Below are positions 15,337 to 23,245 of a stretch of 29,682 bases of DNA, one piece after another (position 1 is the stretch's first letter; the number at the start of each line of letters is the position of its first letter). Source of the stretch: JBFXAM01 sp050184295 (lineage in GTDB: Bacteria; Planctomycetota; Phycisphaerae; UBA1845; Fen-1342); NCBI GenBank assembly GCA_050184295.1, contig JBFXAM010000052.1:1-29682 (forward strand), in the 5' to 3' direction. The notes under the pieces are model-generated. The model worked only from the letters and a program-made list of their open reading frames with translations. It did no database searches and was not told where the DNA came from. The position numbers were made by a program, and so were the translations under genes.

Positions 15337-15507
15337 CGCCCCCTGGCTGCGTCGGGGCCGCCCAATCTGCCACGCGCCCCGTAACCATCGATCCCGGCGA
15401 ATTCGCTTGTAATTCAGCGCCGCGAGCGGGTACTTTCCATCACGGCGCTGCCACGCCCGCCGTGCGTTCGGTTTCCGTTGCCAGACAGCCTCCCCGGAGC
15501 GCCTCGA

Positions 15508-18500
15508 ATGAACCGTCTGACCGCGCCCCTGCCGCCGCCGGCGCAATGGTCCCGGCGACCGATCGTGCTGTTCGCGTGCGTGCTGGCGCCGCTCGCGCTC
15601 GGCGCTCCGCCCACGGCTCGCGCTGACGACGTGCTGACCGACGAACCCCTGCAACTCTGCCCCGCTGCCGAGATCTTCTTCTTCGAGGACTTCGAGCTCG
15701 CCCCAGTCGGCTGGGAAGTTGAAAACACCGCCCCGCCGACGTCGTACGATTGGCAGCTCAGCACCGCGCCGCTGCCCGGCGGCCGCCCGGGTCGCGCGTA
15801 CGCAATCGCGGACGCGGCGGTCGGCGACTGCGGTGCGACCAACGAGAGCGCCCGCCACTCGCTGCTCTCGCCGCCGGTCGAAATTCCGCCGGGCGCGACG
15901 AGCGTAACGCTGGCCTTCACGCACTACGTCGCCACGCAGCCCGGCGTCGACGGCGGCGCGGTGAGCATCAGCATCGACGGTTCACCCTATTTCGCGTTGT
16001 CGCGCCGGTTCTTTCGCCAGAATCCCTACAACGCGCGCCTGCGCAGCGCCGCCGCCGGAAGCACCAATCCGCTCGCCGGTCGCGACGCGTTCAGCGGCGT
16101 CGGCGGCGGCTGGGGCGGCACGATCGTCGATCTCAGCGGACTCGTCGCCCCGGGACAGCAGGTGCGAATTCGATTCGACTTCGGCAAGGACGGGTGCGTC
16201 GGCGCCGACGGCTGGTATGTCGACGATGTCTGCCTCATTCGCTGCCCCGACTGCAACGCGGATGGCATCCTCGATCAACAGACGTTTCGATACGTCGCTG
16301 CATCGCCCACGTTCGGTCCAATTGGTGACGGCCAACCGGCCGGGTTTACGCTTCCGTTGCCGCCGCGCGCCGCCGGCGTGGTTGTCCTCTCCGCGACGGC
16401 GAGCGCCGACCTCGACGCGCCCAGCGAGCGCATCACGATCCTCGTGAACGGAACGCCGCTCGGCGTGCTGTTCGAAGCGAACGTGGAGCACTGTCCGGGC
16501 ACGCCGGACCGCGAACGCTTCGGGGTCGATCCCGCCGCCTGGAACTTCCTGGTTGGCGGCGGCAACGCGACGATTGGTGTGGATGCCCAGATCAATGTCG
16601 ACCCCTCGGCCTGCGACGGAGGGTCTTATCTGGCGCTGCACATTGCCTATCTCACCGACGCGCTCGACTGCAATTCCAACGACATCCCGGACGCGTGCGA
16701 GAACCCCGCCCCGGTCGTGACGCAGCCGCCCGCGGCGATCGCTGCCAATCTCGGACATCCGGCCCAATTCAGCGTCGTCGCCGAAGGCTTCGCGCCGCTC
16801 ACCTATCAGTGGCGACATGAAGGTCTGCCGCTCAGCGACGACGGCCGCATCGTAGGTGCAAGCTCGCCCACGCTGTCGATCAACGCCGTCGCGACTCTGG
16901 ATGCCGGGATGTACTCCGTTGCGATCCAGAACGCCTGCGGCACGACGATCAGCGACAGCGCGCCGCTGACGGTGAATTGCGCGCAGACGCTGTTCGTCGC
17001 CAAGGTGCTCCCCTTCCCCGGCGGCATCGAGGATCACTGTGGGTACAGCGCTTCCGCGCACGGCCGCCACGCGGCGTTCGGGGCGATCGGCGACGATGGC
17101 GCCGGAGCCCAGGTGGGCGCGGTTCACGTCGCCGACGAAGGGTCCGGCGATTGGTCCGGCCGCACCGCGGTTCGCCCGACCGACGGCAACACCCTTCAGC
17201 AGTTTGGCTACAGCGTCGCCATCGACGCCGACACGCTCCTCGTCGGCGCGCCCAATGACGACGATCGCGGTCCCGGCGCCGGCGCCGTCTATGTGTATCG
17301 TCTCATCGGCAGCACATGGAGCCTGGAGCAGAAGCTGTTCGGCGCGGACACCCAGGCCAACGATCAGTTCGGCGCGGCCGTCGCCCTCAGCGGCGACACC
17401 GCTCTCATCGGTGCGTATCACGACAACAATACTGGCGGGCAGTTCGCGGGCGCCGCGTACGTGTTCGACCGCACTGTCAACATCTGGACGCAGTCGCAGA
17501 AGATCCTCGCCGCCGATGCGCGCGAGTTCGACGTGTTCGGTTGGTCGGTCGCGATTGACGCCGACATCGCGGTCGTCGGCACACCCTCCGGCGACAGCGC
17601 GACCGTCGCCGATTGCGGCGCCGCGTATCTGTATCAGCGCACCGCGGGCGTGTGGGCGCCGCTCGCAAAGCGCACCGCCGCCGACGCCGCCGCGAGCGAC
17701 TTCTTCGGCCGGTCGGTCGCGATCCGCGGCGACCTGATCGTGGTCGGCGCCTACGGTCACGAGGATCCCGGCGGGAACGACACGGGCGCCGCATACGTCT
17801 TGGAGCGCCAAGGCGGCGCGTGGCCGCAGACCGCTCGGCTGCGCGCGTTTGACCCGGCCGACTCCGACTGGTTCGGGTGGTCCGTCGCCATCGACAACGG
17901 CCGCGTGCTGATCGGCGCACCGCGCGACGATGTTGCGGGTTCGGAAAGCGGCTCGGCTTATGTGTACGAGAAATTCGGTGGGCAGTGGCTCCATCGCGCG
18001 CGCATCGCCCCGGGCGACCTCGCTCCGCGTGACAATTTCGGGTGGTCGGTCGCACTCCTCGGCGACATCGCGATCGGCGGCGCCATCGGCGACAACGACC
18101 GCGCCACCAGCGCCGGCAGCGCCACGCTCATCGACACGGCCGCCGCGACGCCCTCGATCATCCAGGACGCTGCCTTCGCCGCGCAGTCCTGTGCCGGATC
18201 GCCACTCACGCTGCGCACCGCCGTTCGCGCCCTGCCCGCCGCAGCCTACCAGTGGCGTAAGAACGGCGTGCCGATCGCCGGCGCGACGCTGCCTCAGCTT
18301 GCGTTCGCGGCGATCCAGCCCAGCGACACGGGCGTCTATGACGTCGTGGTGTCGAACGCGTGCGGCATGGTGACGAGCGCACCCTACGTCGTCACCGTCA
18401 CTGACCGCGGCGACGCCAACTGCGACGGCGTCGTGAACAACTTCGACGTCGATGCGTTTGTTCTCGCCGAGGTTCTCGGCCGCGACGCGTGGGAGGCCGA

Positions 18501-18609
18501 ATACACTTGCGACTACGGGTGTGCGAACGACATCGACGGCAACGGGCTCGTCAACAGCTTCGACATCGACGGCTTCGTCGAGTGCGTGGCGAATCTCGGG
18601 TGCCCGTAG
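15508..18609 (+). CDS. Secreted FG-GAP beta-propeller protein with Ig domains and dockerin
   Basis: 1033 residues. GGAG at 15496-15499, eight bases before ATG 15508, sets the start; an in-frame TTG at 15478 is less likely. Signal peptide about 16-38 (RRPIVLFACVLAPLALGAPPTARA). Residues about 50-245 form a beta-sandwich of the kind found N-terminally in adhesins (FFEDFELAPVGWEVEN ... GWYVDDVCLIRC). Short calcium-type repeats CNADGILD (about 250) and DCNSNDIPDACE (388-399) follow. An Ig domain lies at about 401-491 (YQWRHEGLPL). Seven FG-GAP blades span about 510-865 (for example FGYSVAIDADTLLVGAPNDD), then a second Ig (882-966; YQWRKNGVPI). A dockerin-like pair at 968-1033 (GDANCDGVVNNFDVDAF; DIDGNGLVNSFDIDGF) ends NLGCP. 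Integrin-like propellers bind proteins or glycans with Ca2+; a surface adhesin or scaffold role is inferred. Confidence 0.88.
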   Translation: MNRLTAPLPPPAQWSRRPIVLFACVLAPLALGAPPTARADDVLTDEPLQLCPAAEIFFFEDFELAPVGWEVENTAPPTSYDWQLSTAPLPGGRPGRAYAIADAAVGDCGATNESARHSLLSPPVEIPPGATSVTLAFTHYVATQPGVDGGAVSISIDGSPYFALSRRFFRQNPYNARLRSAAAGSTNPLAGRDAFSGVGGGWGGTIVDLSGLVAPGQQVRIRFDFGKDGCVGADGWYVDDVCLIRCPDCNADGILDQQTFRYVAASPTFGPIGDGQPAGFTLPLPPRAAGVVVLSATASADLDAPSERITILVNGTPLGVLFEANVEHCPGTPDRERFGVDPAAWNFLVGGGNATIGVDAQINVDPSACDGGSYLALHIAYLTDALDCNSNDIPDACENPAPVVTQPPAAIAANLGHPAQFSVVAEGFAPLTYQWRHEGLPLSDDGRIVGASSPTLSINAVATLDAGMYSVAIQNACGTTISDSAPLTVNCAQTLFVAKVLPFPGGIEDHCGYSASAHGRHAAFGAIGDDGAGAQVGAVHVADEGSGDWSGRTAVRPTDGNTLQQFGYSVAIDADTLLVGAPNDDDRGPGAGAVYVYRLIGSTWSLEQKLFGADTQANDQFGAAVALSGDTALIGAYHDNNTGGQFAGAAYVFDRTVNIWTQSQKILAADAREFDVFGWSVAIDADIAVVGTPSGDSATVADCGAAYLYQRTAGVWAPLAKRTAADAAASDFFGRSVAIRGDLIVVGAYGHEDPGGNDTGAAYVLERQGGAWPQTARLRAFDPADSDWFGWSVAIDNGRVLIGAPRDDVAGSESGSAYVYEKFGGQWLHRARIAPGDLAPRDNFGWSVALLGDIAIGGAIGDNDRATSAGSATLIDTAAATPSIIQDAAFAAQSCAGSPLTLRTAVRALPAAAYQWRKNGVPIAGATLPQLAFAAIQPSDTGVYDVVVSNACGMVTSAPYVVTVTDRGDANCDGVVNNFDVDAFVLAEVLGRDAWEAEYTCDYGCANDIDGNGLVNSFDIDGFVECVANLGCP

Positions 18610-18673
18610 GCGCGGATGCACGGCCCGAATCGCGCGCGCTGCGCGACCGCGCGAGGGGCCTGCCGGGGTCCGT

Positions 18674-18679
18674 TATAAT
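18674..18679 (+). promoter_or_regulatory. -10 box placing rarA transcript start at its GTG
   Basis: A perfect TATAAT lies at 18674-18679, eight bases before the GTG at 18688. A start of transcription seven to eight bases downstream would coincide with the start codon, giving a leaderless mRNA. No clear -35 hexamer is present at 17-18 bases upstream. Confidence 0.5.
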
Positions 18680-18687
18680 CCGGTCCC

Positions 18688-20046
18688 GTGAACCTCTTTG
18701 CCGATGCCGAGCAGCTCGCCATCCGCCGCGTGCAGCCGCTCGCGGTGCGCATGCGTCCGCGCTCGCTCGACGAGTTCATCGGCCAGGGTGAGATCGTCGG
18801 CGAGGGCCGCCTCTTGCGGCGTCTCATTCTCGCCGACCGGCTCAGCAGTGCCGTCTTTCACGGGCCCGCCGGCTGCGGAAAAACCACGCTCGCGCAGGTC
18901 ATCGCCGCTCAGACCCGCGCCCGTTTCGAGACGCTTCATGCCGCCGAAGCTTCCGTGAAGGACGTGCGCGGCGTGATCGACAGCGCCCGGGCGCGCCTTG
19001 CGGCGAGCGGGCAGCGCACGGTTCTGTTTCTCGACGAGATTCATCGCTTCAACCGCGCCCAGCAGGATGTGCTTCTCCGCGACGTCGAGGAAGGCGTCGT
19101 CGTGCTCATCGGCGCTACCACCGAGAATCCCTTTTTCTCGATCAACGGCCCCCTGCTCTCGCGCAGCCAGCTTTTCGAGTTCAAGCCGCTCGCGACCGAC
19201 GAACTCGTCGCGCTCCTTCGCCGTGCGCTCGTCGATCGCGAGCGCGGGTTCGGCGAGCGCGGCGCAACCTGCGACGACGGCGCCCTGCAACTCATCGCCG
19301 AGATCGCCGAAGGCGACGCCCGCCGCGCGCTCACGGCACTGGAGATTGCGGTCGTGTCCCAGGAGGCGCTCGCGCCTGCCGGCGCGCCGCGCGTTCACGT
19401 CACACGGGCCGTCGCCGCCGAATCGCTCCAGCGCCGCCGCATCGCCTATGACCGCAGCGGCGACCAGCATTACGACATCACGTCGGCGTTCATCAAGAGC
19501 ATGCGCGGCAGCGATCCCGACGCCGCCGTCTACTGGCTGGCGCGCATGATCGAGGGCGGCGAGGATCCGCGCTTTATCGCGCGCCGGGTCGCGATCTGCG
19601 CGTCGGAAGACGTCGGGAATGCGGATCCGCGTGCGCTGGTGATCGCGGCGGCTGCGGCGCAGGTCGTGGAGCTCGTCGGACTTCCGGAGTGCTCGTACGC
19701 GCTCACGCAAGCCGCGATCTACGTCGCCTGCGCGCCGAAATCGAACGCCGTCGCGAAGGCGATTGCCGCCGCCCGGAGCGATGTGGCCGACACGCCGCGC
19801 CAGGACGTGCCCCCGCACCTCCGCGACGCCAGTTACGGCGGTGCGAGCCGGCTCGGCCGTGGCACGGGCTACCTCTACCCGCACGATTACCCCGGCGGGT
19901 TCGTCGAGCAGCCGTACATGCCGGAGCCGAAGATTTATTACGAACCGACCCCGCACGGCGAAGAGGCGCGACTTGGCGAGAGGCTGCGGCGCCGCGCGGC
20001 GCCGCCGCTGCGGAAGGACGCTTCCCCGCCGCCTGGAGCGGACTGA
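18688..20046 (+). CDS. rarA: Replication-associated recombination protein A (AAA+ ATPase)
   Basis: 452 residues, close to the family length. Walker A is GPAGCGKTT (59-67), Walker B LFLDEIHRFN (113-122) and sensor 1 GATTENPFFS (142-151). The C-terminal half has the tetramerisation and clamp-like signature of RarA/MgsA (YDITSAFIKSMRGSDPDAAVYWLARM, then ARRVAICASEDVGNADPRAL and the terminal RLGRGTGYLYPHDYPGGFVEQPYMP). The protein acts at stalled replication forks with SSB and RecA-type partners. The start is GTG 18688, lacking a ribosome site and preceded by TATAAT at eight bases, so the message may be leaderless. The last about 35 residues are a low-complexity basic tail. It converges with the efflux operon, with only 57 bases between stop codons. 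Confidence 0.94.
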   Translation: MNLFADAEQLAIRRVQPLAVRMRPRSLDEFIGQGEIVGEGRLLRRLILADRLSSAVFHGPAGCGKTTLAQVIAAQTRARFETLHAAEASVKDVRGVIDSARARLAASGQRTVLFLDEIHRFNRAQQDVLLRDVEEGVVVLIGATTENPFFSINGPLLSRSQLFEFKPLATDELVALLRRALVDRERGFGERGATCDDGALQLIAEIAEGDARRALTALEIAVVSQEALAPAGAPRVHVTRAVAAESLQRRRIAYDRSGDQHYDITSAFIKSMRGSDPDAAVYWLARMIEGGEDPRFIARRVAICASEDVGNADPRALVIAAAAAQVVELVGLPECSYALTQAAIYVACAPKSNAVAKAIAAARSDVADTPRQDVPPHLRDASYGGASRLGRGTGYLYPHDYPGGFVEQPYMPEPKIYYEPTPHGEEARLGERLRRRAAPPLRKDASPPPGAD

Positions 20047-20103
20047 GCGCCAGGACATCATTGTTCCTTCAGTGTCTCGCAACCGGACGCGCCGGCGCCG
20101 CCG

Positions 20104-23100
20104 CTAACGCACGCCGGCGGTCGCCCAGGCTTCGGCATCGAGGGTGCGAGACGCGCGCCGCGGTGTTGTCCGCGGGCCGACGAGCGAATACAGCGCCGGC
20201 AACACGAGCAGCGTCAGCAGGTTGTCCGCAATCACGCCGCCGATCACCACCAGCGCCAGCGGGCGCTGCACTTCGGCGCCGAGGCCGGTGTTCAGCGCCA
20301 TCGGCACGAATCCGAGCGCTGCCACCAGCCCGGTCATGAGGATCGGCCGCAGCCGCATGAGCCGTGTTTTCTCGATCGCGTCGTCCAGTTGCAGCCCGCG
20401 CTCGACCTGCTGTCGGATCGTCGCGACGAGCACCAGCCCGTTCAATACCGACACGCCGGACACGGCGATGAACCCGACGCCCGCCGAGATCGTAAACGGC
20501 TGCCCCGTGATCCACAGCGACATCACTCCGCCAAACGCGGCCAGCGGCGCCCCGGTGAAGACCACGAGTGTGTCGACGATCGACTTCGTGCTCAGGAATA
20601 GCAGAGTGAGGATGATCGCGAGCGTGAGCGGAACGATGACCGCCAGTCGTTGGGCGGCACGAATCAGGTGTTCATACTGCCCGCCGAGCGCCAGCGCGTA
20701 TCCCGGCGGAAGTGCGACGCGCTCCGCGAGCGCTCGCTGCGCCTCGGCGACGAAGCTGGCGAGATCGCGCCCGCGCACGTTGGCCTGCACCACGATGCGG
20801 CGCTTCTGCTGCTCGCGGTTGATCGTCGCGGGGCCTTCCGTTTGTCGCACCCTCGCGAGCCGCTGCAATGGAATCCGCTCGCCCGACGCCGTTGTGATCA
20901 GCGCCGTCCGTAGCGCGTCCGGATCGGTTCGAAAGCGCTCCGGCAGCCGCACCACCAGGTCGAAGCGCCGCGGATCCTGCCGGATTTCGCCCACGTGAAT
21001 GCCGCCGAGCGCCTCGACCACCTCCAGCACGTGCCGCGCCGGCACGCCATGCCGCGCGATCGCGTCCTGGTCGACCTCGACCGCCAGAATCGGCAGTCCG
21101 GTGAGCTGTTCGGTGGCCACGTCCGCGCTTCCCGGGATCGATTCGAGCACGGCCTGCACTTCGCTCGCCTTGGCTCGCAACACCTCCAGGTCGTCGCCGA
21201 ACAGCTTGACGCCCACGTCGCTGCGGATGCCCGCGAGCATCTCGTTCACGCGCATCTCGATCGGCTGCGTGAAAACGAGGTTTTGACCCGGAAAATCCGC
21301 CAGCTCCCGCGCCATGATCGCCGTCAGCTCCGCCTGCGACGCGCCGCGACGCCACTGCGCCTGCGGCGTGAGACGAACGAACAGGTCGGCGACTTCGAGT
21401 CCCATCGGATCGGTCGAGAGCTGCGCGGTTCCGGTGCGGCTCCAGACGTCGCGCACTTCGTCGGGGAACCGCTCGCGGATGAACTGCTCCATCCGCGTGT
21501 TGTAGCGCACCGATTCGTCGAGTGCGATCCCGGCCAACCGCACCGCGTTCAGCGCGATGTCGTGCTCATACAGTCGCGGTACGAATTCCGCGCCGAGGTG
21601 CGTGGCGCGCCACGCCCCAAAGACGAGCAGCGCGGCGCACGCCAGCAGGGTCGCCGCGCGAAACCGAAGCGCCAGGCGCAGCAGCGGGCGATACAGCCAC
21701 TGCACCGCGCGCACCAGCCAGTTCTCGCGTTCGCGTACGCGCCGCGACAGCAGCAGACTCGCCAGCACCGGCGTCAGCGTGATCGAGAACACCAGCGAAC
21801 TCGCCAGCGCGAACAGCACCGTCAGTGCCATGGGGCGAAACAGCTTGCCCTCCACGCCTTCGAGCAGCAGGATCGGCAGGTAGACGGACATGATGATCAG
21901 CTCGCCGAACATCGTCGGTCGGCGGACCTCCAGCGCCGCATCGCGCACGATGCTTCGCACGTCGCGCGTGTCGGACGCGATGCCCAGCCGCCGGACCGCG
22001 TTCTCGACCAGAATCACGGAGCTGTCGACCACCAGGCCGAAGTCGATCGCACCGAGGCTGAGCAGGCTCGCCGCCACGCCGAATCGGAGCATGCCGTTGA
22101 AGGCAAAGAGCATCGAGAGCGGGATGGCGAGCGCGACGAGCAACCCGGCGCGCAAGTTTCCGAGGAATGCGAACAAGACCGCGATGACGAGCAGCGCGCC
22201 TTCGAAAAGGTTCTTGCGCACGGTCGCAATCACCTGGTCGACCAGTTCCGTGCGTTCGTAGACGACGCGCACATCGACGCCCGCAGGCAGCGTCTTGCGG
22301 ACTTCGTCGAGCTTGCTCTCCAGGCGCTGCGTCACGGCGTGGGCGTTTTCGCCCATCAGCAGAAAACCCAGCCCGAGCACGACTTCGCCGCGCCCGTTCG
22401 CCGTGACTGCGCCGCGCCGGATTGCGTGGCCCGCGCCCACGTCTCCGACGTCGCGCACCCGGATCGGGATGCCGTCGCGGGCCGCGACGACGATGTCCCC
22501 GATCTGTCGCTCGTCGGTCGTGAGTGCGGTGCCTTGGACGAGGTGCAGTTCGCCGGCCTGGACGATGTTGCCGCCGCCGACCGTGAGATTGTTGTGCCGC
22601 AACGCGTCGGTCAGGTCGTCGAGCGTCAGGTCATACTTCACGAGTCGGGCCGGGTCGACGCGCACTTCATACTGCAATCGCTGCCCGCCCCACGTGTTCA
22701 CCTCCGCGACGCCCGCCACCGACTGAAGCACCGGCCTGATTTGCCAGTCGTGCAGCGTCGTCAGCTCCGTCAGCGAGTGCGTCTCGCTCGACACCAGGTA
22801 GTGAAAGATCTCTCCCAGTCCGGTCGAGATCGGTCCCAGCTCCGGACGCGCCACGCCCGCCGGCAGCTCCAGGGCCGCCAGCCGCTCCCCGATCATCTGC
22901 CGCGCGCGATACACGTCCACGCCGTCGGCGAAGATCGTGTTCACCTGCCCGAACCCGAACTTGGACACCGAGCGCAGCTCGCGCAACTGCGGCAGCCCCG
23001 CCAGCGCCCGCTCCACGGCCGCCGTCACCTGCTGCTCGATTTCCTCCGGCGCGAGCGCCGGCGCGACGACGTTCACCTGCACCATGCACGGCGTCGTGTC

Positions 23101-23220
23101 GGGAAACGCGTCAATCGGCAGGTGCGCGAGCGACCATGCACCGGTCGCCACCAGCGCGAGCGCGAGCACGATCACCAGAAAGCGGTTGTGCAGCGACCAG
23201 GTGATGACGTGTTCGAGCAT
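20104..23220 (-). CDS. Heavy-metal efflux RND pump, CzcA family
   Basis: 1038 residues, the normal size for a heavy-metal RND permease. It starts MLEHVITWSLHNRFLVIVLALAL and has the HME 'IDAFPDTTPCMVQVN' and 'TGLGEIFHYLV' blocks. In TM4 the sequence AIDFGLVVDSSVILVENAVRR gives D393, D399 and E406 with the spacing of D402, D408 and E415 of CzcA, the proton-relay residues of Zn/Co/Cd-type pumps. Cu/Ag CusA proteins lack this DFG form, so I infer a divalent metal rather than Cu(I), although the usual DGA is DSS here. Twelve membrane helices and two large periplasmic loops are expected. It drives export across both membranes with the adaptor 25 bases upstream and the outer-membrane protein. It is the last gene of the operon. 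Confidence 0.93.
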   Translation of the reverse strand: MLEHVITWSLHNRFLVIVLALALVATGAWSLAHLPIDAFPDTTPCMVQVNVVAPALAPEEIEQQVTAAVERALAGLPQLRELRSVSKFGFGQVNTIFADGVDVYRARQMIGERLAALELPAGVARPELGPISTGLGEIFHYLVSSETHSLTELTTLHDWQIRPVLQSVAGVAEVNTWGGQRLQYEVRVDPARLVKYDLTLDDLTDALRHNNLTVGGGNIVQAGELHLVQGTALTTDERQIGDIVVAARDGIPIRVRDVGDVGAGHAIRRGAVTANGRGEVVLGLGFLLMGENAHAVTQRLESKLDEVRKTLPAGVDVRVVYERTELVDQVIATVRKNLFEGALLVIAVLFAFLGNLRAGLLVALAIPLSMLFAFNGMLRFGVAASLLSLGAIDFGLVVDSSVILVENAVRRLGIASDTRDVRSIVRDAALEVRRPTMFGELIIMSVYLPILLLEGVEGKLFRPMALTVLFALASSLVFSITLTPVLASLLLSRRVRERENWLVRAVQWLYRPLLRLALRFRAATLLACAALLVFGAWRATHLGAEFVPRLYEHDIALNAVRLAGIALDESVRYNTRMEQFIRERFPDEVRDVWSRTGTAQLSTDPMGLEVADLFVRLTPQAQWRRGASQAELTAIMARELADFPGQNLVFTQPIEMRVNEMLAGIRSDVGVKLFGDDLEVLRAKASEVQAVLESIPGSADVATEQLTGLPILAVEVDQDAIARHGVPARHVLEVVEALGGIHVGEIRQDPRRFDLVVRLPERFRTDPDALRTALITTASGERIPLQRLARVRQTEGPATINREQQKRRIVVQANVRGRDLASFVAEAQRALAERVALPPGYALALGGQYEHLIRAAQRLAVIVPLTLAIILTLLFLSTKSIVDTLVVFTGAPLAAFGGVMSLWITGQPFTISAGVGFIAVSGVSVLNGLVLVATIRQQVERGLQLDDAIEKTRLMRLRPILMTGLVAALGFVPMALNTGLGAEVQRPLALVVIGGVIADNLLTLLVLPALYSLVGPRTTPRRASRTLDAEAWATAGVR

Positions 23221-23245
23221 CCGTTCTTCCCGCAGGCGTCGCGCG

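Larger units (their letters stand above)
15076..15387. mobile_element. Candidate MITE-like insertion flanked by 13-bp direct repeats
   Basis: CGCCCCGTAACCA occurs at 15076-15088 (covering the stop codon of the preceding gene) and again at 15375-15387. The roughly 286 bases between have no gene and contain two palindromes (15150-15185 and 15294-15336). Near its two ends, GCGTGACAG (plus, from about 15093) and GCGTGGCAG (minus, just inside the right repeat) form an imperfect terminal inverted pair. This is what a small non-autonomous element with duplicated target would look like. A 13-bp duplication is long for most transposases, so a segmental duplication is an alternative. Confidence 0.35.
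15086..15507. other. Intergenic region before the FG-GAP protein gene
   Basis: About 420 bases. Most of it is the candidate inserted element. The remaining 120 bases hold a possible promoter, TTGTAA (15407-15412) with TACTTT (15431-15436) 18 bases on, and an 8-bp inverted repeat CAGCGCCG/CGGCGCTG at 15415-15422 and 15443-15450 that brackets the putative -10. No gene is supported. Confidence 0.45.

Noticed and set aside
13862..15388. 508-codon open frame on the minus strand
   Set aside because: Covers the antisense of the PLP enzyme and the repeat region; Gly/Arg/Ala composition only.
15982..18621. 879-codon open frame on the minus strand
   Set aside because: Antisense to the FG-GAP gene; its regular composition mirrors the repeats of the real gene and it has no ribosome site or domain.
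18673..20082. 469-codon open frame on the minus strand
   Set aside because: Antisense to rarA, no motif.
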